NCBI RefSeq assembly: GCF_900094555.1
Contig: NZ_FMAC01000001.1
Span: 434,001 to 498,000, forward strand
Length of the DNA stretch: 64,000 bases
Direction of reading: 5' to 3'
DNA from: Martinezella hainanensis
GTDB taxonomy: Bacteria > Pseudomonadota > Alphaproteobacteria > Rhizobiales > Rhizobiaceae
Shown here: one piece after another, positions 57,046 through 64,000 of the stretch
How the letters are laid out: every line of letters begins with the position of its first letter
How positions within the stretch are numbered: position 1 is the stretch's first letter
Position numbers and translations under genes: made by a program
Notes under the pieces: generated by a model
What the model was told of the DNA's origin: nothing
Seen by the model: only the letters and a program-made list of their open reading frames with translations
The model's database searches: none

Positions 57046-57477
57046 TCATGTCTCCGGTTCAAAGGCGGTGTAGGGAATGGTGACCGGTATCTGCACCCGG
57101 TCATCCTCTTGGATCGGGCCTGCGGCCCACGGCTCGCCGCTGATCGTGATCTTCACGCCAGAGGCGAACAGCGTCTTGTTGTTGAAATGGTCGATGACCT
57201 GGCCGGCGGCATCGAGTGGCTTGATCAGCCCGCCGCCGGCCTTCCAATAGACGGAAACCTGCAGAAGCCCGAGCTTCTGCTGCGGATCGTCGCCGAGCGT
57301 CACCTGCCGGGGGCGGTTGGGCAGGAAGCTGACGGCCAGATAGTTATCCGGCTTAGCTTGTCCCGCCGGCGGAAAGGCAATGCCCGGCTGCGCCACCGGC
57401 AATGGCGGCTGGAATTGGAGTGCTGCCAGATGATCCAGCAGCGCAGCCAGAATGAGAGCGTCCGTCGCCGTCGCCAT
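57046..57477 (-). CDS. Phage tail terminator-like protein (DUF4128-type)
   Basis: 143 residues. It has the small alpha/beta layout of tail-terminator proteins: an N-terminal helix (ATDALILAALLDHLAALQF), then YLAVSFLPNRPRQVTLGDD, LGLLQVSVYWKAGGG and a late VQIPVTIPYTAFEP strand. It would cap the tail tube and join it to the head. Four bases separate it from the tube gene. Confidence 0.75.
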   Translation of the reverse strand: MATATDALILAALLDHLAALQFQPPLPVAQPGIAFPPAGQAKPDNYLAVSFLPNRPRQVTLGDDPQQKLGLLQVSVYWKAGGGLIKPLDAAGQVIDHFNNKTLFASGVKITISGEPWAAGPIQEDDRVQIPVTIPYTAFEPET

Positions 57478-57512
57478 GCGTCACCTTGTCTAATGTTTGA
57501 AATTTCGAGGGA

Positions 57513-57905
57513 TCAGTCCGCCGTGTCGCGCGCGGCACGCTCGACGATGTCAGGCCATTGGCGCGCCGCGAGCCGCACCATGCCCTGCCCCGCCTGTCCA
57601 TCCGTGCCATATTCGACTGCGGCCGCGTGCGGCGCGGTGAAACCCATATGAATCAGACCGCCCAGCGGCACGCCGAGGCCGGCCAGATTGACCGGCTGGC
57701 CTTCATCAGATCCCTCAGCATCCCCGCTTTGCCGTGGCGGGGCGGAGACCCGGAAGGAATTGACAAGTTCGCCCGATACGACAGGCGTCGCCTCGACGAT
57801 CGCCTCGGCCAGCCGCTGCGTGGAGAGGTTCACCACCTCTTCCATGCGCTTCTTGGTCCGCTCGGCCCAGGCGGCGATATCCGCGGAAAAATTAGAGGAA
57901 GCCAT
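57513..57905 (-). CDS. HK97 gp10-like head-tail/minor tail protein
   Basis: 130 residues. The order is an N-terminal amphipathic helix with KRMEEVVNLSTQRLAEAIVE, a TPVVSGELVNSFRVS segment in the middle (the family's 'TPv.TG.L..S' phrase), and HAAAVEYGTDGQAGQGMVRL near the end (the family's 'YA..vE.Gt'). This matches the HK97 gp10 family, which acts in head-tail joining. Its neighbours agree. Confidence 0.82.
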   Translation of the reverse strand: MASSNFSADIAAWAERTKKRMEEVVNLSTQRLAEAIVEATPVVSGELVNSFRVSAPPRQSGDAEGSDEGQPVNLAGLGVPLGGLIHMGFTAPHAAAVEYGTDGQAGQGMVRLAARQWPDIVERAARDTAD

Positions 57906-57925
57906 ATCGATTGCCCTTCATAAGC

Positions 57926-58153
57926 TTATGCGTCATCGGCGGCGTCGCCGGGTGAAGAGCCACTCCGCTCGAAATTCAAAAGGGTGAGATGGCCATAACG
58001 AGCGCGAACCGCAGGTTTGACGGTTTGGGATTCCGCCTTCGCTCCGCCACTCCTCTCAATCCCCGGCAATGGTGAAACCCGATTGAGCAGCAGGATGACC
58101 CGTGACAGCAGCCAAAGCGTCAGAATCGTCTTGAAACGCACCAGCGCCTTCAT
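57926..58153 (-). CDS. Small phage membrane protein (75 residues)
   Basis: The ATG at 58151-58153 overlaps the previous stop as ATGA. The protein begins MKALVRFKTILTLWLLSRVI and continues LLLNRV, one membrane helix, followed by a basic, Gly/Ser-rich tail. The long frame further upstream is a shadow of the neighbouring genes and was not used. Function is unknown; coupling to the head-tail gene is the main support. Confidence 0.55.
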   Translation of the reverse strand: MKALVRFKTILTLWLLSRVILLLNRVSPLPGIERSGGAKAESQTVKPAVRARYGHLTLLNFERSGSSPGDAADDA

Positions 58154-58506
58154 CGCCGCACCTGCAGCTGCCAGAAGACGACCGTCCCGCCCGGCGACAG
58201 CGGCTGGATATCGACAATCGAATGTTCGGTGCCGCCGATCAGCAACCTGTCGGCCAGCGTCGGCGCGATCGATAGCCCCTCGGTCGAGAGATAAACCATG
58301 CGATCGCCGCGCTGGATGAGTGTGTCGCCGACATGCGCCTGGCTCTGATCGAGATCGACGAGCGAGCAGGCAAAGTCCTCGCTCGTCTGAACCGGATCGT
58401 AATCCGGCCCCGTATTCGCGATGCGCCGCAGACTGCCCTTCTGGCCGAACCTGGCGATCAGCCGCGCGGCGGTCGCTCGCGTCCTGTCGTAATCGAAAGC
58501 AGCCAT
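58150..58506 (-). CDS. Phage head-tail adaptor/completion-like protein
   Basis: 118 residues from ATG 58504-58506, overlapping the upstream stop by one base. It begins AAFDYDRTRATAARLIARFG and has a small beta-barrel style (GDRMVYLSTEGLSIAPTLAD, then VFWQLQVRR at the end). Proteins of this kind with 'a..li.rfG..g.l.R' starts occupy the head-closure slot in many siphoviruses. Assignment rests on style and gene order. Confidence 0.68.
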   Translation of the reverse strand: MAAFDYDRTRATAARLIARFGQKGSLRRIANTGPDYDPVQTSEDFACSLVDLDQSQAHVGDTLIQRGDRMVYLSTEGLSIAPTLADRLLIGGTEHSIVDIQPLSPGGTVVFWQLQVRR

Positions 58507-59003
58507 CACACCACCAGAATGCCCGGCAGCACCGGACGCAGGAGTGGGTAGAGCAGCCCGTCAAGCATGGTCAGCACCGGCCTTGCGGAGGCAATCATGT
58601 CGTCGCTCGTATCGGCAACGGCATATTCCGTTTCCAGCGGCCCCACCTTCTCGCGTTTCACCGTGCGAGCTGCAACGATAACGGGCGTCAGGCTGCCCGG
58701 TTCCAAAAGCTCGATCGTGGCCGCCTCATAAGCCGCGTAAGTCACGGCAAGCGGCAATGTGCTCTCGGTAATCGGCTCGCCATTGACGGTCGTTGCATCG
58801 CAGCGCGGCCAGGAGAGCACCTGATCGTAGCCGCCAGCCCGCCGGCCGGTGAATCTCGGCTCGTAGAGAGCATCAACCGCCTGCGATCCGCGCACCAGCG
58901 CCGCCAAGCGATCACTGTCGCTGGCCGTGGCCCAGCCCGCCTTGCCGCGATCGGCAAAATAGGCATCCGCGGTAGCAAGCGTGCCGTAAAAGGAAGCGGA
59001 CAT
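58506..59003 (-). CDS. Phage head-tail connector (DnaT-like family) protein
   Basis: 165 residues. It begins YGTLATADAYFADRGKAGWA and LVRGSQAVDALYEPRF, a pattern of the phage family often labelled 'DnaT-like ssDNA-binding', which sits in the connector position after the capsid gene. The central LAVTYAAYEAATIELLEPG helix and the late VGPLETEYAVAD match as well. A direct DNA-binding role is not supported by its place; a head-tail connector is more likely. Confidence 0.72.
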   Translation of the reverse strand: MSASFYGTLATADAYFADRGKAGWATASDSDRLAALVRGSQAVDALYEPRFTGRRAGGYDQVLSWPRCDATTVNGEPITESTLPLAVTYAAYEAATIELLEPGSLTPVIVAARTVKREKVGPLETEYAVADTSDDMIASARPVLTMLDGLLYPLLRPVLPGILVV

Positions 59004-59031
59004 GAAAGCTCCGATATCGATCGTTGGAAAG

Positions 59032-59065
59032 AAAAACCCTCTCCCCGCGTGAAACGGAGAGAGGG
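59032..59065 (-). terminator. Terminator after the capsid gene
   Basis: On the minus strand CCCTCTC (59065-59059) pairs with GAGAGGG (59043-59037), followed by TTTTT (59036-59032). It lies between the capsid stop and the connector gene and would cut expression of later genes relative to capsid. Confidence 0.72.
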
Positions 59066-59074
59066 AGTTCAGCT

Positions 59075-60043
59075 TCAGGCAGCGGTGATCTCGTCGCCGT
59101 AAGCCATGGCCGCCGGCAGGCGCACTTCGGTGCCGCCGGTGCGGGCGATGATGCCGGTCTCGAAGCTCATGATCGACTTCTGGCGCGGCTGCAGCACACG
59201 ACGCGGCATCGGCAGATGGAAGCGTAGAACCTCCGGATCACGGCGATAGACGACCATGCGTCCGCCACCGTCCTGCGACGCGGTCGCAAGTTCGCGCAGC
59301 GGCTGGATGTCGAGCGGCTGGCCCGTCTCGGCCGTGTAGACATTGCCGCGACGCAAAAATTCCAGCACGGTGATGTAGCCGTCACCATCGGCGAGCCGCT
59401 TGGTGGCCATCAGCCGGAAGGCTTCCGGCGGCAGGCGCAGGCTGTCGACCCACTCAACCTCGCCGGTCCGCTGCCGCACGCCGCCGATAAGATCGTTGAC
59501 GTCGCGCAGGATCTGGTCGGCCGTCTTGGCGGACCAGTGGGTCGAGCCGCCCGTACCATCGGCAGCGACGTCGACGCGCGACACCTTCGGATCGTTGACG
59601 AAACCGGTCCAGCCCTTTTCCGTCGAGCCGGTCATGGCGACGGAATTGAGCAGGCGCTCGATCTTATCGGCGGCGAAAATGGCGTTGGAAGCGTTGAGAT
59701 CGAGATTGTAGAGCGCGGCCTGGTTCACCTCCTCAAGGTTCCATTCCCAGCCCGAGCCGATCATCGCAAAGTCGTGGCTGGCGCTGTCGCGGGTCGACTG
59801 GTTGAACGGCATGTCCGTGCCGGCGGCGGAGAGAAACTTCGCCTCGCCGGCGCTGTCGACGGTAAAAAAGGTTGTGCCGGAGGCCCATTCATTGCCTTCG
59901 GTGACGACCGGAACATGAAGGCCGTAGTTGAGAGTCGGATAGCGTCGCTGGTAGATGCGCGTTTCGATATTGCGCCCCTGCGCAATGACGAAGGAATAGG
60001 CAGCCTGGGCATCCGCAAACTGCTGTCGAACGAATTGGTTCAT
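59075..60043 (-). CDS. Phage major capsid protein (DUF2184 family)
   Basis: 322 residues. The DUF2184 pattern is visible: AYSFVIAQGRNIETRIYQRR near the start, then EWASGTTFFTVDSAGEAKF (about 52), WEWNLEEVNQAALYNLDLNA (about 98), and the late LPMPRRVLQPRQKSIMSFET (about 280). Members form HK97-fold capsids. It follows the cement protein gene and is ended by a terminator, as expected for the most highly made structural protein. Confidence 0.88.
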   Translation of the reverse strand: MNQFVRQQFADAQAAYSFVIAQGRNIETRIYQRRYPTLNYGLHVPVVTEGNEWASGTTFFTVDSAGEAKFLSAAGTDMPFNQSTRDSASHDFAMIGSGWEWNLEEVNQAALYNLDLNASNAIFAADKIERLLNSVAMTGSTEKGWTGFVNDPKVSRVDVAADGTGGSTHWSAKTADQILRDVNDLIGGVRQRTGEVEWVDSLRLPPEAFRLMATKRLADGDGYITVLEFLRRGNVYTAETGQPLDIQPLRELATASQDGGGRMVVYRRDPEVLRFHLPMPRRVLQPRQKSIMSFETGIIARTGGTEVRLPAAMAYGDEITAA

Positions 60044-60046
60044 GGA

Positions 60047-60517
60047 TTAGGCACTCCTGTGCTTGAGCGAGATCTCGACGATGTCGCCGTTGCTGCCGCT
60101 CGTGTCGAAGAAACAATCGGGAATGGGGCCGACGATGCCGGTGCCGGCGGCGTTGACGTAAGCGTCCGTCGTCGGGTTGTAGTAGACGGCGTCACCATCC
60201 GAGACGCCGCCGCCGGCCCGTACATACATCTGACCAGAGGTCAGGAATGCACCGGTGACGAACTGGGCATAGCCGCCAGCCGGCGCTACATCTGGCAGCA
60301 CATTCGGCGTCAGCACGGCAATGCCTATGAACTTGCCGCCGGCGGCAAAGGGCGCCACGCCATGATCGGCAAGACCGCGCTGAACAGGCTGCCCGAACTT
60401 GATGCCAGCAGCGGTTTCAACCGTGCGGCTGATCTTGTTGGCCTTTTCCTCAGAAGCGATCTGCCCGTGCAGGCCCTTCCGAGGAGCGTTTCCATAGGTG
60501 GTCTGATAAGTCGCCAT
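60047..60517 (-). CDS. Phage structural cement (capsid decoration) protein
   Basis: 156 residues. It resembles Gp24-type cement proteins: ATYQTTYGNAPRKGLHGQIA at the start, then FGQPVQRGLADHGVAPF, QMYVRAGGGVSDGDAVYYN and the final VEISLKHRSA. Such proteins clamp the capsid from outside. It lies three bases before the capsid gene. Confidence 0.78.
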   Translation of the reverse strand: MATYQTTYGNAPRKGLHGQIASEEKANKISRTVETAAGIKFGQPVQRGLADHGVAPFAAGGKFIGIAVLTPNVLPDVAPAGGYAQFVTGAFLTSGQMYVRAGGGVSDGDAVYYNPTTDAYVNAAGTGIVGPIPDCFFDTSGSNGDIVEISLKHRSA

Positions 60518-60544
60518 TGAAGCGTCTCCTTTTCGTTGACCTGG

Positions 60545-61660
60545 TTAAGAGGGATTGGCAGCCAGATGCGCGCTCTCGAGATCGCGCACCATGGCGGCGT
60601 AAGCGGCAAAGGCTGGGGATGTGGACGACTGCGTCGAGACGATGCCGTCCTTGACAGCATCTGCGAAAAGATCCGGCTTCTCGCGCAATCCTTCGGCCAG
60701 CATGTCGAAGCGAGCGTCGATATAGGCGTCCGATCGGCCCTCGACTGCGCCCTCGCCCGCCTTGGCGATCACCACAGCCTTGCGGATAGCGGCGTCCGAA
60801 AGACCGGATGTCCGGACGCTGCCGGCAATCGCCTTGGCAAGACCGATCAGATCGGCGCGCAACTCGGCGCGGCGATCGATCTCCGCTTCGTCGAGGAGAG
60901 CCGCTTTCAAGGTATCCAGTTCGGCATCGCGGATCGCGATGGCCTTGTGATGGCCGGCTTCCGCGTCCGCCAGGCGCTGCCGCAATATTGTGATGATCTC
61001 AGCGGCCTGATCGGAGACTTCGATCTCGGCGCCGTCGATCATGATCGTCTTCGTGGGCATCATTCCTTCCTTGCTTTGCTTGTCATCGGAAAGGGGGCGT
61101 GGGGCTGCGAGAGGAGAGCAGCCCCACGGTGCGGCTACATCGCCGATGCGGACTTTCGAGCCCGCACGGCCACGGCGCACAATGGCGATATGGTTGATGC
61201 GAATATTTCGCTGGATGGCGTCGTAGGCTTCACCCGCAGGCGTTACACCGGCGGTGAAATCGACATCGCAGACATAGCCGGCCGAAAGCTCCTGCTTGCC
61301 GCTTTCGATGTCCTGGATCGTGTCCTCATCGCTGACCATCAACGGCACGCGAAGGAAAATACCTTCACCGGCAATCTCGTCTCCAGTCTGGCCGACAGCG
61401 TACTTCTTCCAATTTTCCGAGGTGACCATCTCGGGCGGATGCTCATTTGTCACCGGTCGGTGAGCGGCACTCTTGAGCGTATCTTCGGAAAAGACTTCGC
61501 CTCCGGAACGATAGACGCGCACGATCGGCATCTCGGGCCTACCGATCTCGGCGCCGGCATAGGTTTGAATGCCGGTACGGGCGATGCGGGCATCGGCCAC
61601 GAGATAGCCGTCCCCCGTCCGCCGCGTTCCCGCGACGGTGACAGTGTCTGTGAAGTTCAT
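60545..61660 (-). CDS. DUF2213 phage protein (prohead protease/scaffold-like)
   Basis: 371 residues from ATG 61658-61660. The N-terminal half (about 1-190) is DUF2213: GYLVADARIARTGIQTYAG, AAHRPVTNEHPPEMVTSEN, and EDTIQDIESGKQELSAGYVC, then INHIAIVRRGRAGSKVRI. The His-Pro and Ser-Gly elements are the likely catalytic area of the prohead protease. The C-terminal half is helical and charged (RQRLADAEAGHHKAIAIRDA), as expected for a scaffold. Fusion of the two roles in one chain is known in the family. Confidence 0.83.
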   Translation of the reverse strand: MNFTDTVTVAGTRRTGDGYLVADARIARTGIQTYAGAEIGRPEMPIVRVYRSGGEVFSEDTLKSAAHRPVTNEHPPEMVTSENWKKYAVGQTGDEIAGEGIFLRVPLMVSDEDTIQDIESGKQELSAGYVCDVDFTAGVTPAGEAYDAIQRNIRINHIAIVRRGRAGSKVRIGDVAAPWGCSPLAAPRPLSDDKQSKEGMMPTKTIMIDGAEIEVSDQAAEIITILRQRLADAEAGHHKAIAIRDAELDTLKAALLDEAEIDRRAELRADLIGLAKAIAGSVRTSGLSDAAIRKAVVIAKAGEGAVEGRSDAYIDARFDMLAEGLREKPDLFADAVKDGIVSTQSSTSPAFAAYAAMVRDLESAHLAANPS

Positions 61661-61737
61661 GTTGGGATTTCTCCTGGCCGAAGCCAATCTGGTTCGGGTG
61701 AAAGCCGCTCGCCATGGCGAAACGGATCTACCGGCGA

Positions 61738-63099
61738 CTACATGGCAGCGGGTTGTTGGCTCGTGTTGGCGTCCGTTTCGGATTGCTTGAGATCTTCGCC
61801 CGGTTGATCCGTTGTCTTGGCCGCCGCCTCCAATCCGGGTAGCGACCCATCTTCCACGAAGGCATTCAACAGAGCTTCCGAGAGCGCCGTGCGGGGAATG
61901 ATCTCCTCTCCCTGAGCTGAACCAAACAAGGCTCGCGCCGCTTCTGCCTTCGTCTTGAAGATATCGGCCCGCTCCTTCTCGCTCATCTGCTCCAGGGGAG
62001 CCCAGGTCGAGTAGATCGCCGGATCACGCGTACCTGTGGCGGAGCGGATGAGGCACTCATCAAGCCGGGACATCGCCGGCGTGTAATCGAGCTCTTGGAT
62101 CGCCTGGATTCGGTCATGATAGTTCTTCATGTCGGCGGTGCCTGTCGCATTCATCCCCGCCGGCGATTGACCAAGCAATCGCGTGACCGGAATGTCGGCC
62201 GCGCCGGCTACGATCTGCAGGAAAGCCATCAGAATATCCGTGAGACCGGAAAGCGGCGCACCCTTGCTGTCGTACTCCTCCTCGGCATCGAGGATCAGCG
62301 TCCCATTGACCCCCTTGATGGTATTGGCTAGCGCATAGCGACGCAGCACTGCATCTTCATAAGCCTGGTTGCCGATATTGGCTGAGAACTGCGGGACCTT
62401 GATGATATCGATCTTCGCCTCGAAGACGAGGCTGGCGATGTTGGCCGCCGTGCTGTCGGCGTTCTTGATCGCGTCGAAGGTCGCGGCCAGCACGCTTTCA
62501 CCCCAGACATGGTGGCCCATCCCGCCGAATTCTTCATTGGGCGTCATGGCACCTTTGAAAATGACAAGGCGTGATGGATGGATTGTCACCTGCATGCCAT
62601 TGGCACCGGTCAGCGTGTAGTATCTCGGCTTGCCATACCATTCCGACGCGGGATCACTGTCGATGTCTCCAGCAGCGAGTTGGTGGCGTGTCAGCACGGT
62701 GAGGTGCTTGATATCGCCCTTACCGATCCGCTCCGCCTCGAGCGGCAATGCCGGATCGGCATCTTCGGAGCCGATGAAAAGAGCAGCACCGCCGAATAGT
62801 CGTGCCTTCGTTGATGCTTCCAGCACTTTGCCGCGCAGATTGAGCCGCCGCTCTTCGGCATCAATCAAGCCGATCTGATCACTTGCAGCCTGCCAGTTTC
62901 GCCATTTCCGGCAGCTATCCAGCGCCGGGATATCGACGATCTTGCGCGGAAGCCAGGAACCGCGATAGGCGGCGATGATCTGCTCGTCCGTCAGGATCGG
63001 CTGCGTGTAGAAAACCGATGCCGCCTTGTCGCGTTCGGTGCCCATGCGGGATGCAAGGCTCACCAAGCCGTCGCGAACCATCGAGAATACCTGCCCCAT
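61738..63099 (-). CDS. Phage portal protein (DUF1073 family)
   Basis: 453 residues. It has the anti-CBASS/portal-type DUF1073 pattern: AAYRGSWLPRKIVDIPALDS near residue 45, ASTKARLFGGAALFIGSEDA near 95, HPSRLVIFKGAMTPN near 172, GMGHHVWGESVLAATFDAIK near 195, and a late IPVTRLLGQSPAGMNATGTA near 302. Twelve copies would form the DNA channel. It lies between the terminase and the DUF2213 gene, the standard order. Confidence 0.88.
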   Translation of the reverse strand: MGQVFSMVRDGLVSLASRMGTERDKAASVFYTQPILTDEQIIAAYRGSWLPRKIVDIPALDSCRKWRNWQAASDQIGLIDAEERRLNLRGKVLEASTKARLFGGAALFIGSEDADPALPLEAERIGKGDIKHLTVLTRHQLAAGDIDSDPASEWYGKPRYYTLTGANGMQVTIHPSRLVIFKGAMTPNEEFGGMGHHVWGESVLAATFDAIKNADSTAANIASLVFEAKIDIIKVPQFSANIGNQAYEDAVLRRYALANTIKGVNGTLILDAEEEYDSKGAPLSGLTDILMAFLQIVAGAADIPVTRLLGQSPAGMNATGTADMKNYHDRIQAIQELDYTPAMSRLDECLIRSATGTRDPAIYSTWAPLEQMSEKERADIFKTKAEAARALFGSAQGEEIIPRTALSEALLNAFVEDGSLPGLEAAAKTTDQPGEDLKQSETDANTSQQPAAM

Positions 63100-63145
63100 G
63101 GATTGTCCTTTGATAGCGATGTGATGAAAGACCCGCGCCGCGAGC

Positions 63146-64000
63146 CTAGAAATTCGTGAAGCTGAAGGATGAACTCAGCGCGAGCTCGTTCAAGGCGTCG
63201 GCGAAGGCATCGACTTGGTCGTCGAACTGCCCATTCGGAAAAGCGCAGATCTCGTCGAGAAATGCCTCGTTCCAGTCCCCACGCAAAAGCTTGACGTTCC
63301 CCGCCTCCGCCTGCGCCGAGGCCGGCTTGGCGCGTGTCGCCTTATCACCGGTCGGAGATATGACTTTTACCGGAAAACCCGCGAGCAGCTTGATCTTGGT
63401 TTCCGCATCGGCCTTGCCGGCCGCACCTGGGTCCTGCGGCATCCGGATCGTCACCGTCGGCCCATCTTGCGACGCAACGTTCTTGAGATTGCGCTCCACC
63501 TCGGCGGGCGACCAGCGCCCCCGCATAATAGTTTCGACGTAGAAAACGCCACCGACCAAGGCCATCCGCAGACCTACGGTCCAGTCCGGCTTGCGACCCG
63601 GACGCGCCTTCGAAGCGGCGAAGTCCCAGGCACGACAGCGCTTTGCACCGGAGGGCAGTACCTCCACGATTTCAAAATCGCCGCGCTGGAACAGACCACC
63701 GGAACGCGGAGCTGGCCGCTGCTGGAACTGACCGGCTACGGCGTAGCTACCCAACGGTATCTTGTCGCGCTCGACGACCGCTCGAGGAAAACGCTCCGGA
63801 AAGAGCAGTTCGCCCTCCTCCGCCCTCGGATCGACAAATCCGATCGAAGTGCGGCAACGCCGCTCCGGCTCGAACTCCATCGGCAGCATCAGGTGCTCAT
63901 AGCCAAGCCCGAGTGCTAAAATGGTTCCGGAGACATCTGCCTCATGCAGTCGCTGCATCACGACGACGATCGCCGAACGCTGGGGATCGTTAAGTCGCGT
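63146..64000 (-). CDS. Terminase large subunit, C-terminal part
   Basis: The frame is open to the right edge, so 284 C-terminal residues are visible. It enters with TRLNDPQRSAIVVVMQRLHE, the coupling region between ATPase and nuclease, then GYEHLMLPMEFEPERRC. The nuclease domain has its first Asp in CRAWDFAASK (about 110 residues from the visible start) and the last acidic cluster in QFDDQVDAFADALNEL. It cuts and packages phage DNA. The ATPase motifs lie outside the window. Confidence 0.92.
   Translation of the reverse strand, partial: TRLNDPQRSAIVVVMQRLHEADVSGTILALGLGYEHLMLPMEFEPERRCRTSIGFVDPRAEEGELLFPERFPRAVVERDKIPLGSYAVAGQFQQRPAPRSGGLFQRGDFEIVEVLPSGAKRCRAWDFAASKARPGRKPDWTVGLRMALVGGVFYVETIMRGRWSPAEVERNLKNVASQDGPTVTIRMPQDPGAAGKADAETKIKLLAGFPVKVISPTGDKATRAKPASAQAEAGNVKLLRGDWNEAFLDEICAFPNGQFDDQVDAFADALNELALSSSFSFTNF

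Larger units (their letters stand above)
40454..64000. mobile_element. Tailed (siphovirus-like) prophage, left part
   Basis: From about 40.5 kb to the right edge almost all genes are phage structural or lysis genes in one direction, ordered terminase to lysis from right to left. The left boundary is placed between the isomerase start (40453) and the holin-like stop (40572); I found no tRNA or clear repeat there. Integrase, repressor, small terminase and the other end are beyond the window. Whether it can still excise cannot be judged. Confidence 0.85.

Noticed and set aside
58154..58564. Upstream part of the frame that contains the 75-residue membrane protein
   Set aside because: It overlaps two well-supported head-tail genes and has shadow-like composition; only the part from ATG 58153 was kept.

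Overview
The window looks like the chromosome of a Rhizobium/Agrobacterium-type alphaproteobacterium. The evidence is GC-rich coding sequence, many ABC sugar and amine transporters with LacI-free RpiR/GntR control, an FMN-riboswitch-controlled RibH2-type lumazine synthase, a long cobalamin-dependent MetH, and rhizobial-style exopolysaccharide genes. I infer the genus from these features only; no database was searched.

Layout. 1-3.6 kb: the 3' end of a thiamine-diphosphate enzyme, a RidA protein, a phosphatase-like DUF442 protein, an aldose-epimerase-like protein and a secreted L,D-transpeptidase. 3.6-15.5 kb: an apparent amine/amino-acid catabolic region with an iron alcohol dehydrogenase, an aldehyde dehydrogenase, a glutamine-synthetase-like ligase, an APC permease, an N-formylglutamate amidohydrolase-like protein, an RpiR regulator and a four-gene ABC importer of the polyamine/iron type. 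15.5-20 kb: FMN riboswitch plus ribH, then small enzymes and regulators (VOC proteins, GntR, methyltransferase, tautomerase with a divergent TetR). 20-27.5 kb: a divergent amino-sugar-type cluster, with binding protein, two permeases, oxidoreductase and ATPase on one arm and a BadF-type kinase plus GntR regulator on the other. 27.6-33.5 kb: metH with a perfect palindromic operator, an AGE-family epimerase and a UPF0303 protein. 33.5-38.6 kb: surface-polysaccharide genes (ATP-grasp, flippase, GumK-like glycosyltransferase, secreted lyase). 38.6-40.5 kb: small proteins and a TIM-barrel isomerase.

From about 40.5 kb to beyond the right end lies a tailed prophage, read right to left. In transcription order it holds terminase, portal, DUF2213 protease/scaffold, cement protein, DUF2184 capsid, connectors, tail terminator, tail tube, tail-assembly chaperones with a -1 frameshift, tape measure, distal tail/hub proteins, NlpC/P60-like protein, a 1967-residue tail-tip/fibre protein, and a lysis end with a GH19 endolysin and holin-like proteins. 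The integrase, the small terminase and the other boundary are outside the window.

The most unusual part is 53.1-55.75 kb. Two related copies of a two-gene cassette (a small secreted protein with two conserved cysteines plus a membrane-anchored protein) lie antisense to the late operon, between the tape measure and the chaperone genes. One membrane-anchored copy is frameshifted. Between the copies is a degenerate duplicate of the 3' end of the chaperone gene, which records how the duplication arose. I do not recognise these protein families; a prophage-encoded envelope function such as superinfection exclusion is only a hypothesis.
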